This document shows positions 35,668 to 47,309 of a DNA stretch of 64,000 nt, in pieces. Location of the stretch: the NCBI GenBank assembly GCA_022453515.1, contig JAJNNY010000005.1, positions 310,001 to 374,000 on the forward strand. Reading direction: 5' to 3'. The translations under genes and the position numbers were made by a program. The notes beneath the pieces are model-generated. The model had not been told where the DNA came from. It did not search any database and saw only the letters and a program-made list of their open reading frames with translations. How positions within the stretch are numbered: the stretch's first letter is position 1; every line of letters begins with the position of its first letter. This stretch comes from Astrocystis sublimbata (taxonomy: Eukaryota; Ascomycota; Sordariomycetes; Xylariales; Xylariaceae).

Positions 35668-38600
35668 ATGTTTAACCTGACGGCGCCTCAAGGTGGTTGG
35701 GGTGCCGGTGCAGCCCCGGCTCTGCCCAACCGTAAGTCTACGATTTTCCTCTCCTCGATCATTGACCACGAGCCGCACGCGTTCGATTCCACACACAGGG
35801 GCGCCGACATCTTTCCATGAGCACGAGGAATATCTAAGGCACATCGACCGCGACTGTGCCACTTTGCTTGAGACAGAACGGGCGCAAAACACGAGCTGTT
35901 GGGACTTTCATCCGTGCCCTTCATGTTCGTTGCGTCCTGGATCGTCATCCAGACCACCTGTTCTTCTTGCGACGGGGCTTGCCCTGCGCCCAGAGACTGG
36001 TCCGATACACGACATCTGCTGCCACATTTATCTCCAGCCTCCGAAGGCTCCCCTCCGCCGTGATGCCTAGTCGAAACTATCGCAATCCGCAGACTTGGTG
36101 CTGACATGTCTCCTGACTCGTAGCCTTCAAGTCGGCCACGCCTCCACCTGGAAACCCGTTCTCTAAACCACCCGCAAACCCTTTCCAAAGCAACAATACC
36201 ACGGCCGCTGCGCCTGCGCCTGCACCCGCGCCCGCGACCAACCCCTTCCTCGCGTCCTCTGCAAATGCCAACCCTTTCTCTACGACAACGACGCCAGCAT
36301 TTAAGCGGTCAGCATCACCCACCTCAGCGGCGCAATTAAACAAGGGAGCTGCCGTAGCCAAGAATCGTTTCGGACAAGCCAACGGGGCAACTTTTGCGCC
36401 AGCTTTGCAACCATCGAAACCATCGACCAATGGCCGGCGTCGGTCCTCGCCCAAGCCGTTTAACAATGCGCCGAAACAGGTCGCTGAATATGTCCAACCA
36501 GCATGGCCCAACCGATCCAAAACCCCCCCGGGCGCCATTCATGCGTCCTCAGACGCTAGGAAACGGAGAGCTGGTTCAAGAGAACCCGGCAATGTCCAAC
36601 CTAGCGGAATATCGTCTGCTCCAGGCAGCATGGCTGGGAAACGCACCTTTGGCCTTAACGGCGTAGATGCGCGACATGCACCCTCCAACAAGCTTTCCAG
36701 TACCTCCAACAAACAACACGATGGACGCTCCCGGGAGCTAGCGAGCAAGATTCAACAACAGCTATTGAGAGATAGAATAAAGCCTCCACAGTGGCCCTCT
36801 AATCCCGGAAGCAGCTCGCAGCGCCGCGAGATGGAAAATTTTCGAGAGTCATACAAGTCATACCGAGAAAAGGCTCGAAAATCATTAATCAAAGCAGGAC
36901 TAATCGACGACCCGGACCAGAGACGCACCCTGCAACAAGCATTGGATTTCCGGGGCACATCTGAAGAGATGTGCCCGGAATGGGAAAAAATCACTAGGAT
37001 CATCGAATACGATGTTAGGAATCCAGAGAAGGCACCCGATGGCTCGGGCGACCTTGTAGCGGATCCCTCGCTAATGGTGAAGAGACTGGCCCGCTCGGCT
37101 GCAGGGCAGGATGCGCCGCTTCCGATGGACGTCCGCTCTTTTGCGACTCTGCGGAAGACTCTGGACTATCTGATTGACGACCTCATCCCCAACGATAGTC
37201 TTTTGCCCTCGAAGCACAACTTTCTTTGGGATAGGACGCGCGCCATCCGTATCGATCTTTCCGTACAAAAGTTCAATCTGACGACCGACGAGCGGGCAGA
37301 TCTTGTGTATTGTCTTGAAACGATCGCTCGCTTCCACGTCACAGCGCTGCATCTCCTCTCACAGGAAGGCTTTGCCGCCGAGGACTTTTCTGAACAACAG
37401 GAAATCGAACAATTGGGGAAGACTCTTATTTCTCTCAAAGAGTTGTATGATGACTGTGTTGAGCAGGGTATCGAATGCGAGAATGAGGCCGAATTCCGGG
37501 GATATTACATTGTTTTCAATGCTCGCAACCCATCTGTCAAAGAAACCGTGGAGGGTTGGGGTACTCGCATGTGGAACACGGACGGGATCCGTACAGCCAT
37601 GTGCTTGGTGGAGTCTTTACAAAATACCTGGAGCCTACAAGGCCCCTTGAACCCCTATGCACCGACGGAGATAGCGTTGGGCGCTGCGGCCATGTTCTTC
37701 TCAATCATCGCTTCGCCTGAAATCTCGTACACCATGGCTTGCTTTGCGGAGATTCACTTCAATGAAGTCCGAAGATCCATTCTTCAGATATTAAGAAAGG
37801 CTTACACTAGGCCGAGGGATGGGCCCAAGGACATCACTCCAGCTTTCCTCAGGGAGCAACTGCGTCTCGATACGGAAGATGAGGCCGTGAATTTTGCTGA
37901 AAAACATGGCATTATTTTCGGACGCGATGGTGGACAACAATACGCAATCCTGAATACTCGGCAATCGATTGAGGAACCACGGATTCCCCACCTCTTTTCT
38001 CGGAACATCGTCGAACATAAGCGCTCTGGTCGTTCTTTGCCTGAAATCATTCACCAGACTGTATATCACCAGAGTATATATCGACAAGACAGGGGCCATT
38101 CGAACATCTCGGAAGAAGTAAGCTTGTTTGTTACCGACGAAGAGAACACTTCGTTTGACACCTCGGGCTTTACCAATGGTGGCAAAACATATAGCACTGC
38201 TTCGACTGTAGCATCCAGTCCACCTGTCAACAACAATGCCAAGTCACCGCATAATGATGCCAGCAAGCTGTCACAACCTCAGGCAACCAGCTCCTCCTCG
38301 CTTTCGAGCATCTTCCAACCCGCATCGACATCAACACCTTCAAACACCACACCATCACTCTTCACTGGATCTCCATCGACCGCTGCACCAACACACGGTC
38401 AACAACCTCAAACAAGAAGTAGCCTGTTCAGCCAGCCCAATGGCTCAGTGATTGGTTCCAATATGGGTCTTCAAAATAACACTAATGAACATAAACTACC
38501 CAATACTGACACGTCGTCAACATCACTCCAACCCAGCAAAGCAGGTACTGAGAACAATGTGCCTGCTGCATCAAACGTTTCTACCTCCAACAGCATATTT

Positions 38601-40473
38601 TCCTTCCTGGATAAGAAGGAGCCATCAGTGGCTCAAGCTCCAGCAAAGTCAGGTTCACCTTTGGGCCCTTCTACCAAATTGTCCTTGTTCTCTAGTAGTA
38701 ATGGCGGAGGCAAATTTCTCGGCGTTGCTAGTGCTGTGCCGACCGCTGTTTCTTCGGTCGCCTCAGAAACTTCCACTGCACGTAACCGCACTCCAGACGT
38801 CAGCTCCACGAGTAGCTCATCTTTGTTCAAACAAACACCACCTTCATTGACACCAAATAATGATATCACATCTGCGGGTAAGTGGTGTCCCATTTCTCTT
38901 TTTAGCGTTGAAGCATGATACATTCTCTATCACGGGTTATGTACAAGCAATCTCTCCTATTAGGTTCTGAACTAAGATGAACACTACGTGCCCTAACTTA
39001 CCAACTATATCAACAGTGACCAATCCGGCAATTTCACGTTCTGAGCAACAGGCAAATGCCACAGGCCAACCCAAACTGACAACTGGTCAAATAACATTAT
39101 CTCCTGGTTCGGAACGCGAAAAGTCCAATACTGATCAACAGACATTGAGTTCTGTGGCACCAGCTCCCGCCATGCCAAAGAAGGATCTCATGGGTGACTT
39201 TACCCGGTGGTTCGTTTTGGCTGATAAAGGCTTATTGACAGACAAGTTGGAAGCCGTCGCAGTTGAGCAAATTTTGAGAAATACCTGGGCAGGGTTTCAG
39301 GCTGCCGAGAAGGAAAGAGTAAGAAAAGAAGAAGATGACAGGTCGTGGGCCGAGGCGCTCAAGTTTCGTCATTACAGCCTCAAAGTCACTTATTTTTATC
39401 GTTGGCGCGATCTTACCCGTAAACGAAGAGTCATCAAGCGTATCAAACTCGAGAAAGAAAAGGCCAGGAAATGGAACTCGCCCCAAAGTGTCACAGAGCG
39501 AGAAAACGCCGAACGAGCAAAGAAGGAAAAGGCTATCCAAGAGGCAAAGGAACTTGTAGAAAGGCGGACGATGGAGCAGACACAGGAAACCTCGCGGTTG
39601 CGTGAGTCAACACAGTCGCAGCAAAGTTTCGAGGAGGCCTTGCTAGCTACAGGAGTGTTCGACGGTCTGCAGGATGAAAGGGCTGCTGCGCGCCGGGCTA
39701 CGCAGGACGAGGACATCAATTCTGAGGACGATATATTGCCAGCAGAGAAATTGAGACTGCGCTCCGAGAATCAACGACGGAAGAAACACGGCCTCAATCC
39801 CCTGAAGCGTTTTCCAGCGGCCAAAGTTCACAAGGATGGCTCAAAAACGGCGAAGATCCGTGCGCTCGCCAGTGGCAAAGGTCGAGACTCATTGTCTATG
39901 TCAACCAGTAGCTTGCGTAATTCCACGTTTTGCTCTAGTTATCGATCAAGCATGGGATTCAACAAAAGCCGAGTGTCTAAATCTCGACCTAACGTCTCGG
40001 ATCCATACTGGCGAATGAAGGCGAATGGACTAGTGCAAATGCCCAACGGGGAATATCTGCACGAGTCACTTGCTCTTCCCATGCTTCGAGAAGGGAAAAG
40101 ATTCCCAGGGCTCGGAGACTACGGACTACCGCCGCCCCAACAGTCATTCACACCCAGCCACTCACCACCTGCTGGCGTGGATCTATTGACGACCTCTGTT
40201 TCGACCGACCTGGCTGCTAGTACACCGAACGACCGAACAAGCAGGTCCCCGATGATTCTCAATGGCATCACATATAAGCGCAAACGTAAGGTGGTTGACG
40301 ACGACGACAAAGACTTGAATGCCTATCGCAACGAAGCGGTCGCAGCTCACAAACGAGCGAAAAGCAGTGACCGTGCTGGCGGGGCGGCCGCAAGCGGAGA
40401 TCAGGATTTCCTCGACAGCATTGCGAGTCTTCTTAACCAGGTCGATTCGGCGGTCAAGTCATCATCAAATTAA
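35668..40473 (+). CDS. SAC3: SAC3/GANP nuclear mRNA export scaffold
   Basis: The three-exon model (35668-35731, 36124-38877, 39017-40473) encodes 1424 residues. The product is the scaffold of the TREX-2 complex at the nuclear pore, coupling transcription to mRNA export. The N-terminus has repeated NPF-type motifs (NPFSK, NPFQ, NPFL, NPFS). The SAC3/GANP domain begins near residue 290 with the signature GTSEEMCPEWEK (299-310) and continues as a helical PCI-like domain to about residue 620. A Ser/Thr/Pro-rich region with SLF- and FG-like patches follows to about 940. The last third has an ALKFRHYSLKVTYFYRWRDL segment and a long charged helix typical of the C-terminal region that contacts Sus1/Cdc31-type partners. 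Intron 1 is 392 nt, long for this window. Frame closure supports both junctions. Confidence 0.92.
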
Positions 40474-41664
40474 ATGTACAAATAATACGAGAACAGCGTG
40501 TTCACATTCACCAAACAACTTCCACACTTGCATTGAATCTGGCGTTAAATCCTTTTCTGCGATGCTCAGTTGGAAATCCCAGCGTTTCACCCGCACATAC
40601 TTTGTATCAGTAAAAAAAAACAGTCAATTTGGCGGCAAGTCGGGGGGTTGTTTTCAGTCCCGGTTCTAGGCCCCTCGCGCCTTGCCTTGATTTCTTTTCT
40701 TTTTTTGTCTCCAGATTGCAGCATTTGGTTCTGCGGCATTGCCTACTCCAAATCTATCTACCTATTGAGAGGTATTGACGAATGATGATACCCCGGACAT
40801 GATTGTCGTTTGGATCCCTTTCCCCGCAGAATGGCATAAAGAGCGAGTATGGATAGACGAGGTGGATATCAAGCGAAGGGGAGGAAATGTACTTAGCCAT
40901 CAAGTCAACTGAATCAATTTCATTGTGGATGATGCATCCACGATGTCGAAGCAGCTTGTCATGCCTGCTGCTTCTCGTGCTTTCTGCGCTACCACTACCA
41001 CTGCGTGCTTTTCTCCCTTCTCGTGACTTCATCCATGCATACGACTCAGCATGACTCTAGCGAGCCGGCATATCTAAATATCCGGTTTACGCCTGGTACT
41101 ACCTAGGTACTAGGTAGGTGTACCTATAGATCATGATGCTTCACATAACCCGATCTTGTCAAGCACAACATTTACAACTGCACAACCATCTAAAGAGAAT
41201 GTGAACGAGGTGCAATCAAGCGTCTGCATTAAAGTACTGGTGTATTTACAGTGAGAAAGATGCAACAAACACTTTGTCTACTTGTCAAGAAGCACCCTAG
41301 GTAGGTAAGGGGTACGGTAGCTCGCCAAGGCCTCAAGCCCGCATGTCAACCATATTCTTTTGGCAAATCTATTCTCTACCAATGCATGCATCCAACTAGC
41401 CGGTCTATCCTGATCCCGTATCTCTCTATCTATTTATTTCCCTTCTTTGCGCTTCCTCTAAAGAAAATTTGTTCTTCCTCGCTAATGTCATTACTCATGA
41501 TTGCCTGCTTAGTTAACTTGCGTCATAGCCAAGAAATTAGCCAACGTCAAGTACCTCAGAATAGCCTCCTTCTCAACAATGCACTACTCATCTCATTAAT
41601 ACATTTTGTCCATCGTATACCCGTCTCAGGTACTGGCTAAGACCATGCCATGCGGAAAGGGCGA
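40474..41664. other. Convergent 3' flank, nothing recognised
   Basis: About 1.2 kb between the stops of SAC3 and the channel gene. It has CCTAGGTACTAGGTAGG near 41102-41118 and CCCTAGGTAGG near 41295-41305. No gene seen; it should hold two 3' ends. Confidence 0.5.
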
Positions 41665-44259
41665 TCAGACTATGTCTCCTCTATCGACACGATCGCTAGA
41701 TCGATCCATAGACGCACGATTCGTCGTCCTGGCCCTGCGGAGTGTGCCCATCGACCGGTTAAACAGGCCTCTGTTGCTGCCTCTACCGCTGTTGTTAGTC
41801 GAGCGACGGTCAAGATTGAGACTAGTCCTTGCGCCCGTCGTTTGTCCAGATGGCGGTTCCTCGTTGATCCGAGGTGGAAGTTGCGAGATCGGGATGTTGC
41901 TCGCGTTCTTACGGCTGTGGAACACATCCTGGAACATATCGCTGTTATCAGCGGTTCGGGAATGGGCGCGCCGTCGCGTTGCAACGAGCAAGGCAGGATC
42001 CACCGTCTCGGCTCCGTTCTCGTCCGTGTAGGATGGGGGTGCGACGTTGCTCTGGTAGATGGGGAAGTCTCTACCCGACACCTGGAATTGCTTGCGAGGC
42101 TGTTCGATGCCTAGCGCTACCATGTGGTCCATTAACTCGATAGCGAACCTGTTGTGGCGGGTGAGACGTAATAATTCGTTCTGGAAGCTCGATTTATGGA
42201 AGCATATGAAATTGACCGTCATACTGCAAGCCTCCTCAAAGCTAACAAGTTCGGTGATAATCTTATTAGTGTAGTCGCGTTTGTTGTCCATTACATACTC
42301 GGTCATGCGGGCTTCGAGCTCGGTGATCTTAGACGAAGGTGTTCCATATTTGATCTGGAGCGTGAAAATATCCGCCAACGAGCCGCTACGTCGGTGATTG
42401 AGGATGAACAGATTGTTCAACACAGAGTTCGGTGCCTGTACAATATGACCCTGCATCTTCTTGAATTCGGTATATAACAAGGAGATCTCTGTCACATAGT
42501 AATCATCGCCCTGCAATGTCGTCCCGGTGTTGCCGTAAATCGTGACACGGTCTCCCACGTCGAACGGATGTTTGACGAAAACGAAGATGATGGATTGAAG
42601 AAATTCCTGAGCCGTGGCTTGCAACACCCAGGCGAGACCGAGAACAGCCGAGCCAGCCGAAGCCAGAGCAGCCGACGTGTACGGAGAAATCGTGGACACA
42701 AAAACCAGAATAGCAATAATGACGATGATGACGAAGAACACGCGATCTAACTTGGTAATAACCGAATCCAGATCTTTAACGGAAGCAGCGATAGCCTTTT
42801 TCTCGCGATGAACCTCGTCAACGAAAGCTTCGAGTTCTTCCATAGAAACGTCGCCATTGAGATCGCGGTCAAAGACCATGAAGGCAGCCTCGGCTGATTC
42901 AATGTTAGGAAATGCGGATTCCAAGTCTGCTGGTCTGAGAACATCGCTCCCTGGCTGGACGTAGGTCCTGAATAGTCGACGAGCAAGGGTTTGGGCCGAA
43001 TTCGAGTTTCGCAGCAGTTCAGAGACTACTTTACGAGGGTGGTTGCTTAATTTGATTTGACGACCTGTGAAATCACCGGCTACGCGATTGGTCATATCAC
43101 CAATCTTGGTAGCAACTTCTCGCGCGTTGTTGGCGATGAGACCTAGCGGAGTCCTCATTCCAGATCCTGTCTGGTTTCCCGTCACTGCCTCTTCCGAGAC
43201 CAATCGATCCTTCGAATGTTCGTAGAGATGGACCAGATACCTAATCATTCTGTAAGCCAGGGACAACACGGCGAAGCTGGATCAAGGGAAAACTCACGCT
43301 ATACTCTGCTTGTTTACATCGATACGATTCGAATAAGTTCGTAGATGAAAAGAAGCAGCAATCCATTGGATTAGTATCTTCTCCACGAAGTTCAAGGTAG
43401 CCAGCACAAAGAAAGCAATAATGACTTTATTGACAACTCCAATCCAAGTCACATTGGGGAAAGCCGTGTCCGCCTCATCTGGCACCTTTGCTGGGACCTT
43501 GTGGGTGTTGATGATGGGGAGAAACGAGATAAGAATGGCCAGCAACCATAGGAACAAGGCAAAGTGCAACTCGAGTTGGCGACCGACATCTCTCCATTTG
43601 GAGAAATAGCCGGAACCAGTGATCTTGGCAACAAGTCCCAAAGCGTACGGCATTATCGACGTAGTGATCCTCGCGGCCCAGAGAGACAGCCAGACAACCT
43701 CGAGCCAGATGCCAAACCAGAGGAGCGAAACACCGCCGGGCCCGCCAATCACAGCCTGCGAAGAAGGGTCCAAGAAGATGCCCAAGAAGATGGGGATCAA
43801 TAGGATAGCGGTGACGGGGAGGCTGTAGAGGAAGTATCGGATGAAACGTGGCAGTTTCTTCAGATACTTGACCACGGCCCTGAGCTTGCTCGGTTCCTCG
43901 GGGGGCGCGTCGAGGACGGGGCTCTGGACGGTTTGGTTGAAGACATCCTCCTTGGCCGCAGCATTTTCGCGAATCCTCGAGTGAGAGCGACGCATCTCGT
44001 TGCCGTCATTGCTGACGAGACGCTCGGCCTGCAGCAGGGTCAAGTCGTCGACCAGACGAGTGGCCTCATCGCGGGATTCGGCGGCTGTCATGTATGAACC
44101 GTCGGCATTGTGTCGATCATCTTGAGGAACGCCAAGATGGGAATGCCTGGGCCTCTGGTCCGGGAATGTGTGAGAGTCGGGATGGGCTGGGTTGATTGGG
44201 CGATCCGACGAGGGAGAGCCCTTCTCGTCAAACTCGCTGCTTGATCGCGTATCGGCCAT
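41665..44259 (-). CDS. MscS-like mechanosensitive channel with EF-hand
   Basis: The two-exon model (44259-43298 and 43249-41665) encodes 848 residues, separated by a 48-nt intron. The N-terminal 110 residues are polar; several membrane segments follow (about residues 130-310, for example FIRYFLYSLPVTAILLIPIF). A single EF-hand loop, DRDLNGDVSMEE, starts at residue 448. The MscS pore and beta domain follow at about 515-640, with SAGSAVLGLAWVLQATAQEF and the KHPFDVGDRVTIYG strand. The C-terminus is a long Ser/Arg-rich tail. This is the architecture of the fungal Msy1/Msy2 channels of the endoplasmic reticulum, which shape calcium release after hypo-osmotic shock. All key elements appear intact. 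Confidence 0.9.
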
Positions 44260-47200
44260 TCTAACAAGAGGGCAGCATCGAAGGTTCCCGGAGACGCTTG
44301 GCTGTTACGTAACAGCTGGTGGGTAAGGGTGCGAGGAAGCAGATGTTGCGATTAGTGGCCGGGCGTAATAGAGGTGACGCGGGGCGAGCGATTATCGATG
44401 TTGAAGGGCCAGTAGCTATGGGGTCGAGTTGAGGAGACGATAGATGATAGATGCTGGTGGACGTAAACGAGTGAATGTCCGGGAAAATAATAAATTGTTG
44501 ATCGAGATCGCTCCTGATCGAAAGAGCAAGGACGAGGGTAAAGACCAAAAGCCAGGTAAAGTAGGTGTTCCATGGGGTAGGTTAGGTGGCTCGGGTGGGT
44601 AAGGTAGGTAGGTACTTTGTTACCTAGTGCTAATCGATTTGCGAGTGCCGGCTCAATGCGCAACGGGCAGGAGCAGCCAGCAGTGACGGCGGCGGCTTCC
44701 CCTAAACTGCAATTCTCGATTCTCAATTCTCAGGCCAAGCAAACAGCGAACATGACGCGCGCTTCCTTTGATTTCGCGGCCCACACGGGCTCCACGGGGT
44801 GGACCCGGATCTACTGCACGCTACAACTCTAGTCCATTACATAGTACATGTGCGACTACATGCTGTATGTACTTCATATATTACTCACATTGGAAGTGAA
44901 CCTTTGGGTATGAATCGGTATTGTTGTCCCTACTTCGTGGTCCCGGCGTGCTGGTCTTCGTCGGCGGATGGTGTGATGTCGGACTCAGATCGGGGCGTCT
45001 TGGGGGGTGACTTATGTGGAAGCGGGTCGGTGCCGTGCGACCTTGGATCGGGAACAAGGCCTGTGGCGCCTGGCTGGCTGGCTTGGTTGGCCCATGCCGA
45101 CTGCTCACGGCACACTCCTTTATCGTCCTGCTCATCAAACTACCACAGGCTTACTACAATAGAACCTATGGGGAACAATGAAGATATGTATGTAGATGCT
45201 GGACAGCATGGAGATGATTTACACCCAGGCTCGCCAGGCACTCCGATCTCCAGATCAACCTCCACCCCAACAGCGCATCCCGTCCCGCGACGGAACCTTG
45301 AACTACCTGGCGAGCCAGGGCACTAGGATCGTGGAACCCTGCAATACGTCGATTCGGATCGCAGGTGCACTATCAATAAATATGTGCCTACTTACCATGC
45401 CTACCTAGAGGTACATGGCTCGCCTGTCAGCACGGCGCGGCAGAAGAAGACAGCAGAAGAGTGCCGAGAGCTGGGGAGTGTTGCTTGCGACGGGACTGCT
45501 TCGCTGCTTAAAATCGACCCCCGCGCTAGTAGCTGATCCTGGTGAGGCTGTGGACCTGGCTGCAGGTAGTGGGGCAATGGGGCGGGATGCAGGGGGAGGA
45601 ACGCCACTGGTGTGCACATATTTAAAGCCTATCCTTTTTAGGGCAGCCACACTCAATCAGGCCCTGCTGCTGTTGTTGTACTGCCGACTGCTAACACCAG
45701 CACAAGCTCATGAATCACTTTTCAGATTTACACCACACGTGTGCTACATACACACACAGTTCTCAATATACTGATTCTTCCCACCATCAACCGAGAGACA
45801 ACCCACACACGCCGCATTGCGAAAAAGCCCACGCCACTGCCCCTTCAGCTGGGCCGATGATGAGTGCCCCGATACCTGAAGCGCGATCCCGACACACCAT
45901 GTTGGCCGCATGCTTCCCCCAAATCAACCCGAGATCAGCGTTTTCCCACGCAACTAATGTATGTGCTAGGTGGCACAGTTATCTCCGTAACACGCTACTA
46001 CCTCCACCCATTCCTGTGAGAGCCTCACGAATCATACATTGCCTTCACTTCACATGCCAAAATAGCTACCCGCTCTAGTGCGACCGTAGTCTGTCTTGTC
46101 CTGTCCGTGGCAGTACAACGTAGCTGAGCTCGGCGAGTACGCATACGACATTGCCAATGCGTACCTGCTGCACTGCACACCTTGAATGGGGACCCCTTCG
46201 CGCACTCAATACACCTTGCGCAGCATTATCCGATTGGTGCATTCTCGGTGTTTTGTAGGACCTGTGTATAGTGTTCCTGGTGTCCTGATGCTGCCTGTAC
46301 AGTCACTCGCGTCAGTTCAAGTTTCTTCAACTGATTCACTTTTTTTGTTTGTGGTAACACCCTTCACACGACCTCAGGCTGTACCCTAACAAACTTATGA
46401 CAATTGACTCAGGCACAGGATAGCCGCTAGCCCTTGTCATTCTTAGCCGTCCGTTCTTATCATCTTTTAGAAGTATATTTGCTTGGCGGTAGCGCGTCCG
46501 CAGATCCTCTGTCCCTACTTAGCTTGGCATTTGACGTCATCCAGCATATCTCGTCCACCGTCCAGGGACCCAGCGTTTACATTACATGTAATCAGGTACA
46601 CCTTTGCCGACCAACCGGCCCACCGGACTTTTACCCGTCTCAGTTAGCCTACTTGGCGAGCGAAACTCAATTCTTCGTGGACAGTCAAGACATATTCGAG
46701 TAGGTAGGTGAGTAGACATGCCGCTACTTCCGACGGCTATGCTCAAAACCAAGCGTGGTATCAATAGCAAGAAGCGCAACCTTGGGTGCTCTCGGGTGTC
46801 AAGACGCAGGAACTATTCACGATGATCCCTCCACCTATATCCATCTCCAGGCTGCAATACACCGACAATAAGTGGGATGTAGAACCAGACCCGCTATCAG
46901 TCAGATCGTGGAGAAACTCTTCCAAACTTTAGACAAAGTTGGGCATGCTAAGGGTCCTGCTAAGAGATCTAGAACTCTATCTGTTGTGCGATCTCTGATC
47001 GGTATACCACCGTTACGTTATGGGTGGAAGAAGATATTTATGGGTAAGACCAAACACGCGTCAGTTCAGCCCCAGCCACTTGAATACGGGGTTTGTTGGC
47101 CCATACGTGCTCCGTCTGGAGAGCGTCAGAGCTCTCTCTTCAAATGTTCCATGGCGAGTGTTAACTAATCTTTTTTTCCCTCTATATTGGCGATACATAA

Positions 47201-47309
47201 TGCCGCTGCAGCCGCGGGAACAGAACTAAAAGTATACTACTAGGCAACGATACAACCTAGCCCACTTAAACTCCAAACCCAAAACAACCTGTGGCGCTCG
47301 TCAAAAGCT
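44260..47309. other. Intergenic segment left of the PKS-NRPS gene, nothing recognised
   Basis: About 3 kb. The left part is the channel promoter, with GGTAGGTAGGTAC near 44603-44615. Frames such as 44799-45326 (plus, 175 codons) have no domain and an unlikely composition. No tailoring enzyme, transporter or trans-enoylreductase is present, so the biosynthetic cluster seems to stop at the PKS-NRPS gene on this side. Confidence 0.5.

Noticed and set aside
35039..35680. 213-codon plus-strand open frame
   Set aside because: It lies in the divergent promoter and overlaps the SAC3 start in another frame; rich in His, Thr, Arg and Pro with no motif.
44799..45326. 175-codon plus-strand open frame beside the PKS-NRPS gene
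   Set aside because: Cysteine- and glycine-rich with no domain and no splice-linked continuation; not a convincing cluster gene.
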